NCBI GenBank assembly: GCA_003022435.1
Contig: PXUA01000003.1
Span: forward strand, 1-64,000
Direction: 5' to 3'
DNA: 64,000 nt
Source of the DNA: Bacteroidetes bacterium SW_9_63_38
GTDB taxonomy: Bacteria; Bacteroidota; Rhodothermia; Rhodothermales; Salinibacteraceae
Shown: positions 40,377 through 48,799 of the stretch, piece after piece
How positions within the stretch are numbered: the first letter of the stretch is position 1
How the letters are laid out: each line of letters starts with the position of its first letter
Notes under the pieces: generated by a model
The model's database searches: none
What the model was told of the DNA's origin: nothing
Seen by the model: only the letters and a program-made list of their open reading frames with translations
Made by a program: the position numbers and the translations under genes

Positions 40377-42686
40377 ATGGCGACGGCAAGTAATCTTGGA
40401 TTTCCCCGGATCGGTGCGCATCGCGAACTCAAGCGGGCCGTGGAAGGGTACTGGAAAGGCGACCTCTCAAAAAGTGAACTGAAAGACAAGGCTGAAGAGC
40501 TCCGCGAGACGCACGTGACGGAGCAGGACGACCTCGGGCTCGACCTCGTGTCCTCGAACGACTTTTCCTACTACGACCAGGTGCTCGATACCTGCGCGAT
40601 GGTGGGTGCGGTGCCGGACCGCTTTCCCGAAAGCCTTCGGGACGGCGACGCGGTCGATCTCGACACCTACTTCGCGATGGCCCGCGGCCTGCAGGAAAAG
40701 GACCTGGAGGATGAGGAGTCCGGTGTGCAGGCGATGGAGATGACGAAGTGGTTCGACACGAACTACCACTACATCGTCCCGGAGTTCTCGAAAGACACGG
40801 AGTTCTCGCTCTCCTCCACGAAGCCGGTGGATGAGTACGAAGAGGCCAAAGAGCTGGGCGTCGACACGCGTCCGGTGCTCATCGGGCCGGTCTCGTTCCT
40901 GCTGCTCGGCAAGACGCAGGAGGACGACCTCGACGCGCTCGACCTGCTCGACGACCTGCTGCCGGTGTACGCCGGGGTTCTGCAGGAGCTCGCCGACGCC
41001 GGCGCCGACGCGGTGCAACTCGACGAGCCGAACCTCGTGCTCGACCTCAGCGATGAGGAACGGGCGGCCTTTGAAGAGGCATACGAGGCGCTTTCGGACG
41101 CGGCGGATCTCGATCTCCACGTCGCCACGTACTTTGGGGCGCTGGACGACAACCTGCCGACCGCGCTCGACCTCCCGGTGGACGCCCTGCACCTCGACCT
41201 CGTTCGGGGCGAGGGGCAGCTGGAGGATGCCCTCGATCACGGAGTGCCCGAGGACCTGAGCCTCTCGCTCGGCCTCATCGACGGTCGAAACGTGTGGCGG
41301 GCCGACCTCGATGCCCTCCGCGACACGGTGGAGACGGCGATCGATGCCCTCGGCGAGGACCGCGTTCTCGTGGGCCCGTCCTGCTCGCTGCTCCACGTGC
41401 CGGTCGACCTCGACACCGAGCCGGCGCTCGACGACGACATGAAGCTGTGGCTCGCCTTCGCGAAGCAGAAGGTGGAAGAGATTGTGGCGCTGGCCGACGG
41501 CGAGACCGACGCCACCGCCGACCTCTATGAGAAGAGCCGCGAGGCGATCACGGCGCGCGCCGAGTCCGACTGGATTAACGACCTGAACGTGCAGAGCCGC
41601 GTGGACGGCATCGACGACTCGATGGCGGAGCGCAACTCGCCGCATTCCACGCGTCGCACCATCCAGCGCGACGCCCTGAACCTGCCGAGCCTCCCGACCA
41701 CGACAATAGGCTCCTTCCCGCAAACCGACGAGGTGCGTCAGATGCGGGCGAAGTACAAGAAGGACGAGATCTCGCAGGAGGAATATGAGGACTTCCTTGA
41801 AGGGCAGATTGCCGACACCATCGCGACGCAGGAGGAGATTGGCCTCGACGTGCTCGTCCACGGCGAAAGTGAACGGGGCGACATGGTGGAGTACTTCGGG
41901 CGCAAGCTCGACGGCTTCCTCTTCACCGAAAACGGCTGGGTCCAGAGCTACGGCAGCCGCTGTGTGCGGCCGCCCATCATCGCCGGTGACGTGAGCCGTC
42001 CCGAGCCGATGACTGTGCGTTGGCTCTCCTACGCCAACGAGCAGACCGACAAGCCGGTCAAGGGCATGCTCACCGGTCCGGTCACGATTCTGCAGTGGTC
42101 CTTTGTGCGTGACGATCAGCCGCGTGCCGAGACGTGCCGCCAGATCGCGCTCTCGATCCGCGATGAGGTCGTGGACCTCGAAGAGGCCGGCGTGCAGGCC
42201 ATCCAGATCGACGAGCCCGCCTTTCGCGAGGGGCTGCCGCTGCGCGAGAGCCAGTGGGACGATTACCTCGACTGGGCGGTGGAGTGCTTCCGGCTCTCTT
42301 CCTGTGGGGTGACCGACGAGACGCAGATTCACACCCACATGTGCTACTCGGAGTTCAACGACATCATCGAGGCGATTGCCGACATGGACGCGGACGTGAT
42401 TTCCGTCGAGGCGTCGCGCTCGAAGATGGAGCTGCTCGACTCGTTCGACGAGTTCGACTACCCGAACGAGATTGGGCCGGGCGTCTACGACATCCACTCC
42501 CCGCGCGTGCCGAGCGTCGAGGAGATGGAGGACCTCACCAAGAAGGCCCTCGAGGTGCTCGACACCGAGCAGATGTGGGTCAACCCGGACTGCGGCCTCA
42601 AGACGCGCCGCTGGGTCGAGGTCAAGCCGGCGCTCAAGAACATGGTCCAGGCCGCGGAGAATGTGCGCGAGCCCGCCGTGGCCTAA
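40377..42686 (+). CDS. metE: Cobalamin-independent methionine synthase
   Basis: 769 aa from the ATG at 40377 (MATASNLGFPRIGAHRELKR); another ATG at 40356 adds 7 residues. N- and C-terminal TIM barrels. The second contains LPTTTIGSFPQTDEVRQMRA, then LVHGESERGDMVEYFGRKLD and LTGPVTILQWSFVRDD. Zinc ligands are His and Cys in HTHMCYSEFND, a Glu, and Cys in WVNPDCGLKTR. It transfers a methyl group from 5-methyl-THF triglutamate to homocysteine. It is very acidic (DDLDALDLLDDLLPVYA), consistent with a salt-in halophile. It is a single-gene unit with a strong terminator. No SAM riboswitch is seen upstream. Confidence 0.95.
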   Translation: MATASNLGFPRIGAHRELKRAVEGYWKGDLSKSELKDKAEELRETHVTEQDDLGLDLVSSNDFSYYDQVLDTCAMVGAVPDRFPESLRDGDAVDLDTYFAMARGLQEKDLEDEESGVQAMEMTKWFDTNYHYIVPEFSKDTEFSLSSTKPVDEYEEAKELGVDTRPVLIGPVSFLLLGKTQEDDLDALDLLDDLLPVYAGVLQELADAGADAVQLDEPNLVLDLSDEERAAFEEAYEALSDAADLDLHVATYFGALDDNLPTALDLPVDALHLDLVRGEGQLEDALDHGVPEDLSLSLGLIDGRNVWRADLDALRDTVETAIDALGEDRVLVGPSCSLLHVPVDLDTEPALDDDMKLWLAFAKQKVEEIVALADGETDATADLYEKSREAITARAESDWINDLNVQSRVDGIDDSMAERNSPHSTRRTIQRDALNLPSLPTTTIGSFPQTDEVRQMRAKYKKDEISQEEYEDFLEGQIADTIATQEEIGLDVLVHGESERGDMVEYFGRKLDGFLFTENGWVQSYGSRCVRPPIIAGDVSRPEPMTVRWLSYANEQTDKPVKGMLTGPVTILQWSFVRDDQPRAETCRQIALSIRDEVVDLEEAGVQAIQIDEPAFREGLPLRESQWDDYLDWAVECFRLSSCGVTDETQIHTHMCYSEFNDIIEAIADMDADVISVEASRSKMELLDSFDEFDYPNEIGPGVYDIHSPRVPSVEEMEDLTKKALEVLDTEQMWVNPDCGLKTRRWVEVKPALKNMVQAAENVREPAVA

Positions 42687-42718
42687 GCACTACTGCGGAC
42701 CAGACGGTCTGAGTACCG

Positions 42719-42756
42719 AAAGGGACGAACGGGGGGTTGCCCGTTCGTCCCTTTTC
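42719..42756 (+). terminator. Rho-independent terminator of metE
   Basis: AAAGGGACGAACGGG (42719-42733) pairs perfectly with CCCGTTCGTCCCTTT (42740-42754) around a 6-nt loop and is followed by TTTC. It lies 33 bp after the metE stop. Confidence 0.9.
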
Positions 42757-42937
42757 TATGTGTAAAGCAGAATATTGCCATTCTCGAAACGAGGCCTGGC
42801 GGTGAGGTCCCAGTTCTGGAGCGACCGAGTCGAAAGAGACATATGAACAAGGCGTAGTTGAACTTTCGTCTCTTCAACTGATTTCACCTGCAAGAGCTTG
42901 TAGAAACGAGTACCTCCATACAACCCGTCGGTGCACC

Positions 42938-43111
42938 ATGGCGACAACGGATCAAAGCAACAAGGCATCTTCCGTAGATTCGGAGGAGGTACAGGATTGT
43001 CGCCATCGTTCCCGTGAGGTGACAGACGAGGAACGTGAAGCCCTACTTCAGGACGCCAAGAACTTTAAAGAGGTGCACGACCGCACCTTTCGAATCTTGT
43101 CTGACGGATAG
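42938..43111 (+). CDS. Putative antitoxin of the Doc-like toxin
   Basis: 57 aa, ATG at 42938, TAG at 43109-43111, 10 bp before the toxin start. It is charged and probably disordered at the N terminus (MATTDQSNKASSVDSEEVQD), with a helical C-terminal part (VTDEEREALLQDAKNFKEVH) that could wrap the toxin like the C-terminal neutralising helix of Phd. I do not recognise a DNA-binding Phd/YefM fold in it, so autoregulation is uncertain. Order and spacing (antitoxin then Fic/Doc toxin) are those of type II modules. Confidence 0.65.
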   Translation: MATTDQSNKASSVDSEEVQDCRHRSREVTDEEREALLQDAKNFKEVHDRTFRILSDG

Positions 43112-43121
43112 GGCGGTCGGC

Positions 43122-43517
43122 ATGGACGTGACGTGGCTGGACGCTGAGACGGTGAGAGCCCTGAACCGGATCGCGCTTTATGACTACGAGACCCATGAGG
43201 AAAATCAGGGGAGTGATCTGGAAGGCGCCCTCCACCGTCCACGTGCCTACCACTTCTACGAAGAAGCTACGTCTTTGTCTGAACTCGCCGCCCGGTACGC
43301 CGTCGCTCTCGTGAGGGCGCACGCGTTCCAAGACGGCAATAAGCGCACGGCTCTGCTCTCCATTCGTGTGTTCCTCAAGGCAAACGGCCGTACATTCGAC
43401 TACGGGGCGCTCGACGAGGAAGCTGCGGAGATGATGGTTGATATCGCCACCAATTCCGTCGACGTAGACGATGTCACGGCGTGGATCCGGCGGAATGTGG
43501 AGGAGTCAGCTGCGTGA
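43122..43517 (+). CDS. doc: Doc-like Fic-family toxin (death-on-curing)
   Basis: 131 aa from the ATG at 43122. The Fic core is HAFQDGNKRTALLSIRVFL, matching H-x-F-x-D-G-N-K-R-x-x, the variant of Doc (Lys in place of Gly in the anion hole), so it is expected to phosphorylate EF-Tu rather than AMPylate. The upstream substrate-binding region is ALHRPRAYHFYEEATSLSEL with LAARYAVALV. Full length, no inhibitory helix of its own; inhibition should come from the small gene immediately upstream. The chromosomal module sits between metE and the BI-1-like gene. Confidence 0.88.
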   Translation: MDVTWLDAETVRALNRIALYDYETHEENQGSDLEGALHRPRAYHFYEEATSLSELAARYAVALVRAHAFQDGNKRTALLSIRVFLKANGRTFDYGALDEEAAEMMVDIATNSVDVDDVTAWIRRNVEESAA

Positions 43518-43708
43518 GTGGCAGTGTTTCCGTCATGCCAAATCCGACTACAAAGTTCGGGTATACAGATTTAACGGTACGGGTGCAAGTACTTGCTCCT
43601 CACGCACATACACACATACTCCCATACTCACATACCCAACGGAGCTGCCTTTCCAGAAAGGCGGCACAACTAGTTGGGCACCGTACGAGTTCGGCTGCGG
43701 AGTTGGTA

Positions 43709-44419
43709 TCACTCCCGCCCCATCATCAGGCTGAGGATGTACCAGAACATCAAGGCCACGGAGGCGAAGAGCTCCAGCGCGGCGGCCACGTAGCGGTCCT
43801 CCGAGTAGTGGTGGAGGATGTTGGAGGTGTCGTAGAGGATAGCGGCGCCGGCAAACGCGACCATCGCCACACTGAAGAAGGTGCCGAGCTGGAAGCCGAA
43901 GAGTGTGCCCGCGGCGATGAGCACAAGGGCCACCACGCCGCCCCACATCAGGAACGGCTGCAGGAAGCTGAAGTCCTTGCGGGTGTAGAACGCGATGGCC
44001 GTGAGGCCCGCAAAGCCCATCAGGGTCACATAGGCGGCACTCTCAATGACGCCGCCGCCGGCCTTGTACTGCGCCACGTAGAGCAGGGGCACGAAAATGA
44101 GGGCCTGTGCGGCCACGAAGCCCGCGAGTGCCAAGTACTGGAGTCCCAGCGAGTCGGCCCGATGGGCGACCCCCCGTGCCAGCCAGCCCACGACCATAAA
44201 GCCGCCGAGGACGAGCAGCCAGCTCGTGCCCAGCATCGACTCGGCAATCGGTTGGGCCCATCCGCTCGAAAAGAGCGCGACTTCAAGCCCGGCAAAGCCG
44301 AGGATGGCCGCCATGACGTGCAGGTAGGTGCGCCCGATAAAGGTTGCGCGCGCCGAAACATCAAGCGCGATGACGGGGGTCTCGTGAAGCGCAGCAGCGT
44401 TCGGGGACGAGTTGGACAT
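43709..44419 (-). CDS. Bax inhibitor-1 / YccA family membrane protein
   Basis: 236 aa from the ATG at 44419. Seven TM helices. Family pattern: FIGRTYLHVMAAILGFAGLE, then YVTLMGFAGLTAIAFYTRKD, then VAMVAFAGAAILYDTSNILH with the buried Asp pair region (YDTSNILHHYSEDRYVAA), ending ELFASVALMFWYILSLMMGR. Bacterial members such as YccA restrain FtsH or act as pH-gated Ca2+ leak channels. Next to htpX, another membrane-protein quality-control gene, which supports a link with the FtsH/HtpX system. Confidence 0.88.
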   Translation of the reverse strand: MSNSSPNAAALHETPVIALDVSARATFIGRTYLHVMAAILGFAGLEVALFSSGWAQPIAESMLGTSWLLVLGGFMVVGWLARGVAHRADSLGLQYLALAGFVAAQALIFVPLLYVAQYKAGGGVIESAAYVTLMGFAGLTAIAFYTRKDFSFLQPFLMWGGVVALVLIAAGTLFGFQLGTFFSVAMVAFAGAAILYDTSNILHHYSEDRYVAAALELFASVALMFWYILSLMMGRE

Positions 44420-44807
44420 GGGCAGGGGGGATGGGGGAGAGGCGTTATGACCGTGTGCGCCAACGAGGAACCGCCGGGGCCCGTTTCGGCTGCGACGCGA
44501 CGCCTGGAGGCTTAGAACCTGTTTTAATTTACGATCGGGTTCATCTTTGCTGTTCGTTCTTTCGAGATGCATGCTGAGCCGGACCCCGGATGTCCAGAAA
44601 ACCGATCTATTCCGGACGTGTCTGCAGTTGTTACGACCCGATCAGGGCACGAAGCATGAAATTAAAACAGCTTCTTAGTGCAGCTTCAACTGGTCCGTTG
44701 TGCAATCGAGCTTTGGACGGACCTCGTCCGTCCATCCCTCAAGCTGGAGCGTGGAGCAATAGCAAACTGCTTTCGTTCGTGCATCCATGCATTTGTGCAT
44801 CCACGCG
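44420..44807. other. Intergenic region between BI-1-like gene and htpX
   Basis: 388 bp with no gene. It contains a perfect hairpin, GGACGGAC (44715-44722) with GTCCGTCC (44726-44733), and a near-tandem TGCATCCA motif around 44780-44805. The hairpin lacks a T-run. Promoter of the BI-1-like gene is expected at its left side. Confidence 0.4.
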
Positions 44808-45632
44808 TCACCGAGTTGCCATCTCCTCCAGCCGGGCGATGCGTTCTTCCGTGGGGGGGTGCGTCGAGAAGAGCTTCCGCAGGCCACTGAGGCCGCCGGT
44901 GAACGGGTTCACGATAAACATGTGAGAGGTCGTCTTATTCGCGTTGCGCATGGGGCGCTGGCTGGCGGCGGCTTCCATCCGGCGCAGGGCGTCGGCGAGG
45001 CCGAGCGGATTGCCCGCAATCTCGGCGCCCTCGCGGTCGGCCGCGTACTCCCGGCTCCGCGAGATCGCCATCTGGATGAGCATGGCCGCCAGCGGGGCCA
45101 GAATCATCATCAGCAGCGACGTGACGAAGCCCTGGTCGCGGTCGAAAAAGATGCCGAACCGCGCCAGCAGTGTGATGGCGGCGGCGAGAGTGGCTGCGAC
45201 CGTCGAGGTCAGCATGTCGCGGTTCTTGACGTGCGCGAGTTCGTGGGCAATCACGCCCGCCAACTCGTCCCGGTCGAGCGTATTCATGATGCCCTCGGTA
45301 ACGGCCACCACGGCGTTGTCGGGATTGCGGCCCGTGGCGAAGGCATTGGGCTGGTCCGACGGAACGATGCACACTTTCGGCATCGGGAGGTTGGCGCGCC
45401 GGCGGAGCCGGTCGACCATGTCGTGGAGGTCCGGCGCCTCGGCCCGGCTGACCTCCTCGGCTCCGTACATTCGCAGTACGATGGCGCTACTGTACCAGTA
45501 GCTCACACCGTTCATGCCCAGGGCAATGACGAAGGCCAGCAGCATGCCGCCGATGCCCCCCAGCGCCTGCCCGATGAGGGCAAACAGCACAAACATGGCG
45601 GCCATGAGTCCGGTGGTGCGAAGGGTGTTCAT
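44808..45632 (-). CDS. htpX: HtpX-type M48 membrane metalloprotease
   Basis: 274 aa. Two N-terminal TM helices (GLMAAMFVLFALIGQALGG, GMLLAFVIALGMNGVSYWYS). The zinc motif is GVIAHELAHVKNRD with the distal Glu in SREYAADREGAEIAG. A conserved pre-catalytic block is VPSDQPNAFATGRNPDNAVV. Two further TM helices lie between them. C-terminal STHPPTEERIARLEEM is the family ending. It degrades misfolded inner-membrane proteins together with FtsH. Confidence 0.95.
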   Translation of the reverse strand: MNTLRTTGLMAAMFVLFALIGQALGGIGGMLLAFVIALGMNGVSYWYSSAIVLRMYGAEEVSRAEAPDLHDMVDRLRRRANLPMPKVCIVPSDQPNAFATGRNPDNAVVAVTEGIMNTLDRDELAGVIAHELAHVKNRDMLTSTVAATLAAAITLLARFGIFFDRDQGFVTSLLMMILAPLAAMLIQMAISRSREYAADREGAEIAGNPLGLADALRRMEAAASQRPMRNANKTTSHMFIVNPFTGGLSGLRKLFSTHPPTEERIARLEEMATR

Positions 45633-45778
45633 AGAACGTTAGATTGAGGGTAATGAACAAAGGGTTCACGCATGCAACAGCACCATGCTGATACAGCAAG
45701 CGGTATACCGCGGTTCGGTATTCCGCCGAACTGGCAGGGAATTCCGCCGAAATGTTGCAGGGAAGACACGCGGCGTGC

Positions 45779-46510
45779 TTACCCGAACAGGCTCGTCACA
45801 ACCATCACGTCATACAGGGCGTGCGTCCACGCGGCGACCCCGAAGCCGCGCCACAGAAAGAGGACGTTCAGGGCCAGCCCGAAGAGGAAGCGAAACGTGA
45901 AGGACGGTAGCGCAAAGGGGTCGCCGAGGGGACCGAGATAGTGGACGAGGCTAAACACGCCGGCTCCAAGAATCGCGGCGAGCAGGTACCCGGCGTTGGG
46001 ATTTTCAAAAAAGGGGCGGAAGAGAAGGGCAAGCCCGCCCACGAGGACCACGCGAAAGACCAGCTCTTCGTACAGCCCGGCGCCGATCGAGAGAGCGAGC
46101 TGGGTCCAGAGACCGCCCTCGGGGGACGGCGCCGCGGCAAATAGGGCGGCCACCAAGTTGGAGACCAGAAGTGCGACGACGACGGCGTACATGGTGCTCT
46201 CCACCACAATGCTCACGAAGTATCGTCGCCGCAGCGGAATGGACTTATTGCGGTCGATGACGTAAGCGGCGACGCCGGCCACGACGGCAATCACGACGAG
46301 CAGGAGACCGCCGCGGAGGCCCGTTGTAGACAAGAGCTCCTTGATCCACACGTCGGCGCTTACGCGCACCGGAGCGGTCGTCCCGCTGTTGACGGCCACG
46401 ATCATTGCCTCGTACAGCACGAACAGCGGCAGTGCGCTCCACACGCCGTACGTGGCCGTGCGGGTATAGCGATGGTACGCGCGGAGACCGGTTTCGGAGG
46501 GGCGCGGCAC
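45779..46510 (-). CDS. CPBP-family intramembrane metalloprotease
   Basis: 243 aa from a GTG at 46510; a second GTG at 46573 would overlap the upstream stop and translate a 15-bp tandem repeat, so I prefer 46510. Six to eight TM helices. The CAAX/CPBP motifs are GLYEELVFRVVLVGG (EE-x3-R), FSLVHYLGPLGD with the zinc His, and WTHALYDVMVV (H-x3-D/N). Bacterial members process small peptides or act on prenylated or signal-peptide-like substrates; the target here is unknown. It ends 147 bp upstream of htpX. Confidence 0.82.
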   Translation of the reverse strand: MPRPSETGLRAYHRYTRTATYGVWSALPLFVLYEAMIVAVNSGTTAPVRVSADVWIKELLSTTGLRGGLLLVVIAVVAGVAAYVIDRNKSIPLRRRYFVSIVVESTMYAVVVALLVSNLVAALFAAAPSPEGGLWTQLALSIGAGLYEELVFRVVLVGGLALLFRPFFENPNAGYLLAAILGAGVFSLVHYLGPLGDPFALPSFTFRFLFGLALNVLFLWRGFGVAAWTHALYDVMVVTSLFG

Positions 46511-46515
46511 AGCAA

Positions 46516-46556
46516 GGGCGAGGGGCGAGAGGGCGAGGGGCGAGAGGGCGAGGGGG
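46516..46556. repeat. 15-bp tandem repeat, 2.7 copies
   Basis: GGGCGAGGGGCGAGA is repeated at 46516-46530 and 46531-46545, with a partial third copy. It lies between the alternative starts of the CPBP gene and the stop of the LysM gene. Unit number changes keep the reading frame (PLALS repeats if translated). Confidence 0.75.
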
Positions 46557-46557
46557 G

Positions 46558-47574
46558 TTACTCGGCTGTCCACACGACGCGGAGGGCGACGGTGGGAGCC
46601 GTGCCCTCGGTCGGAAGGCTCAGTTGTTCGGCGACGGCGGCCGATACGTCCAGGAGCATGTCCTCCTTGATCGGTCCTCGATCGAGGACGCGGGCGAAGG
46701 TGTGGCGCTCCGGATTTTTGGTGGACAGAAGCACCACGGAGTCGAAGGGAAGTGAAGGATGGCTTACGACGAGATCCTCAGGGTTGTAGGCGGTGCCGCT
46801 GGCCGTGAGGCGGCCGGCAAACGCCTTCGGGTAGCGTGCCGCGGGACCGGTGGTATCGGGCGCGGTCCACTTGCCGGGCGGCGGCAGGTCGGGGCCCGGC
46901 CCGTGAGGAATGTGCAGCGTCTGGCCGGGTTGGAGCGTGTCGGACGTGAGGTCGTTCTCGGCCTTCAGGGAACGGACGCTGACGCCGTACTCGCCGGCGA
47001 TACTGTAGAGGGTCTGTCCCTTTTTGACGGAGTGAACGGGCGGGCCGAAGCGACGAGGAAGGCGGAGTGAGCGACCGGACGCAAGCGGGGCCGTGGTGCT
47101 GTCGTTGAGGGCAAAGAGGGTGTCGGCGGTGGTCCCGAGGCGGAGCGCCAGGTTCACAAAGGTGTCGACGGATTCGACCGCGTGGCGGCCGTAGGGGGGC
47201 GGCTGTGCGGCCCCGGTGTCTGCCGTGTCTGCAGAAGACGAGGAGGAACCTGCGGCGTCGGCGGCGTCCGGGCCGGCGGCGGCTGTATCCGGGGGCGATT
47301 CGGGAGGGGAGACGGTTGTATCGCCGGACGCGGCCGGCGGACGCACACGCAGCGTCTGTCCGGTCTGGATCGACGGATCGTCCAGGTCATTCCAGTGCAC
47401 CAGTGTCTGCACCGACACCCCCGTCTTCTGGGCAATCTCGTACAGCGTATCTCCGTCCTGGACGGTGTATGTGGAATCGGATTGGTTCTGGGCCGAGGCG
47501 GGGAGGACCCCCGGACCGGCAAGGACGAGCAGCCCAACGAGTAGAGCAGCGAAGACATGCATGGGGCGACGCAT
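46558..47574 (-). CDS. Secreted LysM and RlpA-like (DPBB) protein
   Basis: 338 aa from the ATG at 47574. Signal peptide: MRRPMHVFAALLVGLLVLAG, cut after PASAQ. LysM 1 at about 37-80 (YTVQDGDTLYEIAQKTGVSV), then a Ser/Asp/Ala linker, then LysM 2 at about 185-230 (HSVKKGQTLYSIAGEYGVSV). The C-terminal domain (about 250-338) is a double-psi beta-barrel of the RlpA type (AFAGRLTASGTAYNPEDLVV, then FARVLDRGPIKEDMLLDVSA). It should bind or trim peptidoglycan in the periplasm, possibly as a septal lytic transglycosylase-like factor. Confidence 0.85.
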   Translation of the reverse strand: MRRPMHVFAALLVGLLVLAGPGVLPASAQNQSDSTYTVQDGDTLYEIAQKTGVSVQTLVHWNDLDDPSIQTGQTLRVRPPAASGDTTVSPPESPPDTAAAGPDAADAAGSSSSSADTADTGAAQPPPYGRHAVESVDTFVNLALRLGTTADTLFALNDSTTAPLASGRSLRLPRRFGPPVHSVKKGQTLYSIAGEYGVSVRSLKAENDLTSDTLQPGQTLHIPHGPGPDLPPPGKWTAPDTTGPAARYPKAFAGRLTASGTAYNPEDLVVSHPSLPFDSVVLLSTKNPERHTFARVLDRGPIKEDMLLDVSAAVAEQLSLPTEGTAPTVALRVVWTAE

Positions 47575-47621
47575 CGCAGGGCACGGAAGAACATCGTACA
47601 CGGGGGAAAAACACCCATCAC

Positions 47622-47951
47622 TCATTCGAACCCGACCCCCTCTGCCTTCAGCTTCGCGTCCTGCAGCTCCGACAGGTTCTTCTGATCCTTCTGCTCGCGC
47701 GCCACCTCAATGCCTTGCTCGTAGGTGGTGATCGCCTCTTCCGTTCGACCGAGGCGTTCGTAGAGCTTACCGAGGTGATAGTAGGTGCCCACGTAGTCGG
47801 GATCCGTCTCGACCAGTTCCTCGAAGAACGAGAGTGCTTCGTCCACGTCGTCGTTCTTCAGGTGCTCCTGCGCAAGAGCAAACCGGGTGAATGGATCCTC
47901 CGGATCGTCCTCGTAAAACGACTCCAACTGAGACAGACGGTCGGCACTCAT
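47622..47951 (-). CDS. Small tetratricopeptide-repeat protein
   Basis: 109 aa from the ATG at 47951. Two to three TPR units: PFTRFALAQEHLKNDDVDEA, then YVGTYYHLGKLYERLGRTEE with AITTYEQGIEVAREQ. No signal peptide; acidic. Probably a scaffold for protein contacts; the partner is unknown. 47 bp before the LysM/RlpA-like gene on the same strand, so likely one transcript. Confidence 0.85.
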   Translation of the reverse strand: MSADRLSQLESFYEDDPEDPFTRFALAQEHLKNDDVDEALSFFEELVETDPDYVGTYYHLGKLYERLGRTEEAITTYEQGIEVAREQKDQKNLSELQDAKLKAEGVGFE

Positions 47952-48133
47952 GAAAACAGGGGCCGTGGTGGAGGAAGCGTGTGTGGAGGGAGGGAAACGG
48001 GGACGACGGGGCGTTGGGTTTCCGAGTATGAGGTCCGGCGGTTGTACGCAGAGGAGCGGCCGCCGGAAAACGGCAATGGCTCCGGCGATCCCGTTCGACA
48101 CGACACTCCGTCTGCCGTTTGGGGCAGAGACGA

Positions 48134-48658
48134 TTAGGGGGCCTCTGTTTCGAAGCGAACGACGAGATGCACCTTATCGCGAGCCCATTCGACGTGTCCC
48201 TTACGCTGAAGGCCGAGCACAATGACACCGGCGTACGCCCCCACGCGGTCGAAGAAATACTCGAGGGTTGACGGGACGGACTCTGCGTCGTCCGGCCCGT
48301 CGTCGTGGGTGTGTGAAAACAGCGGGTCGGCCCTGTCGAAGTACAGCAGGGCGCTTTCCTCAGCTGCGTGGTCGAACGCCTTCCGCAAGTTGTTCTGCGT
48401 CTGCATCCGATACTCGCTCAGCAGAGACGGCACCTGAAACTGGTGGATGTTGCCCGTGGTGTACCGCGTCAGTGTGCCCAGGGCCTGTTGACGATCCTCA
48501 CGCACGCCTGCATGGAACAACAGCCCGGTGCCGGTGCGCGCGTCCTCGTTGTCCATCAGGTGCTCCAGATGTTGCGCAAACGCGCTCGGCTCATATGATA
48601 CCAGGGGCGTCGGGGCGGCCGCTGGATCTGCGTCGTCGGACTGAGAGCGAGTAGACAT
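48134..48658 (-). CDS. Degenerate AAA-ATPase-like protein
   Basis: 174 aa from the ATG at 48658. The layout resembles a single AAA domain: GTGLLFHAGVREDRQQALGT lies where Walker A would be but lacks the GxxGxGKT residues, and ALLYFDRADPLFSHTHDD matches the Walker B region (LLFFDEADALFG-type) with Arg in place of the catalytic Glu. TTGNIHQFQVPSLLSEYRMQ corresponds to the segment between. It therefore probably does not hydrolyse ATP. Function unknown; a pseudo-ATPase adaptor is possible. It is divergent from nothing obvious and lies between TPR and ppc genes. Confidence 0.55.
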   Translation of the reverse strand: MSTRSQSDDADPAAAPTPLVSYEPSAFAQHLEHLMDNEDARTGTGLLFHAGVREDRQQALGTLTRYTTGNIHQFQVPSLLSEYRMQTQNNLRKAFDHAAEESALLYFDRADPLFSHTHDDGPDDAESVPSTLEYFFDRVGAYAGVIVLGLQRKGHVEWARDKVHLVVRFETEAP

Positions 48659-48799
48659 GGAACGATAAAGAGACGGTGAAGGGAGCAGAGACTGGAAGGA
48701 GAAAGGTCTCCATCTGTTCCTCATCCGCCCGAGCATCGTCCCATGTTCGGGGAGTGCACGGCAGGCCGTTCCCCGACGTGCCGCTCACGTCTCAATCCG

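Noticed and set aside
40467-42497. 676-aa minus-strand frame opposite metE
   Set aside because: Antisense of metE, whose zinc ligands and motifs are complete.
43600-43640. CRISPR-like or microsatellite array (ACATAC words)
   Set aside because: Short irregular CA-rich run without spacers or regular unit length. No CRISPR array was seen anywhere in the window.
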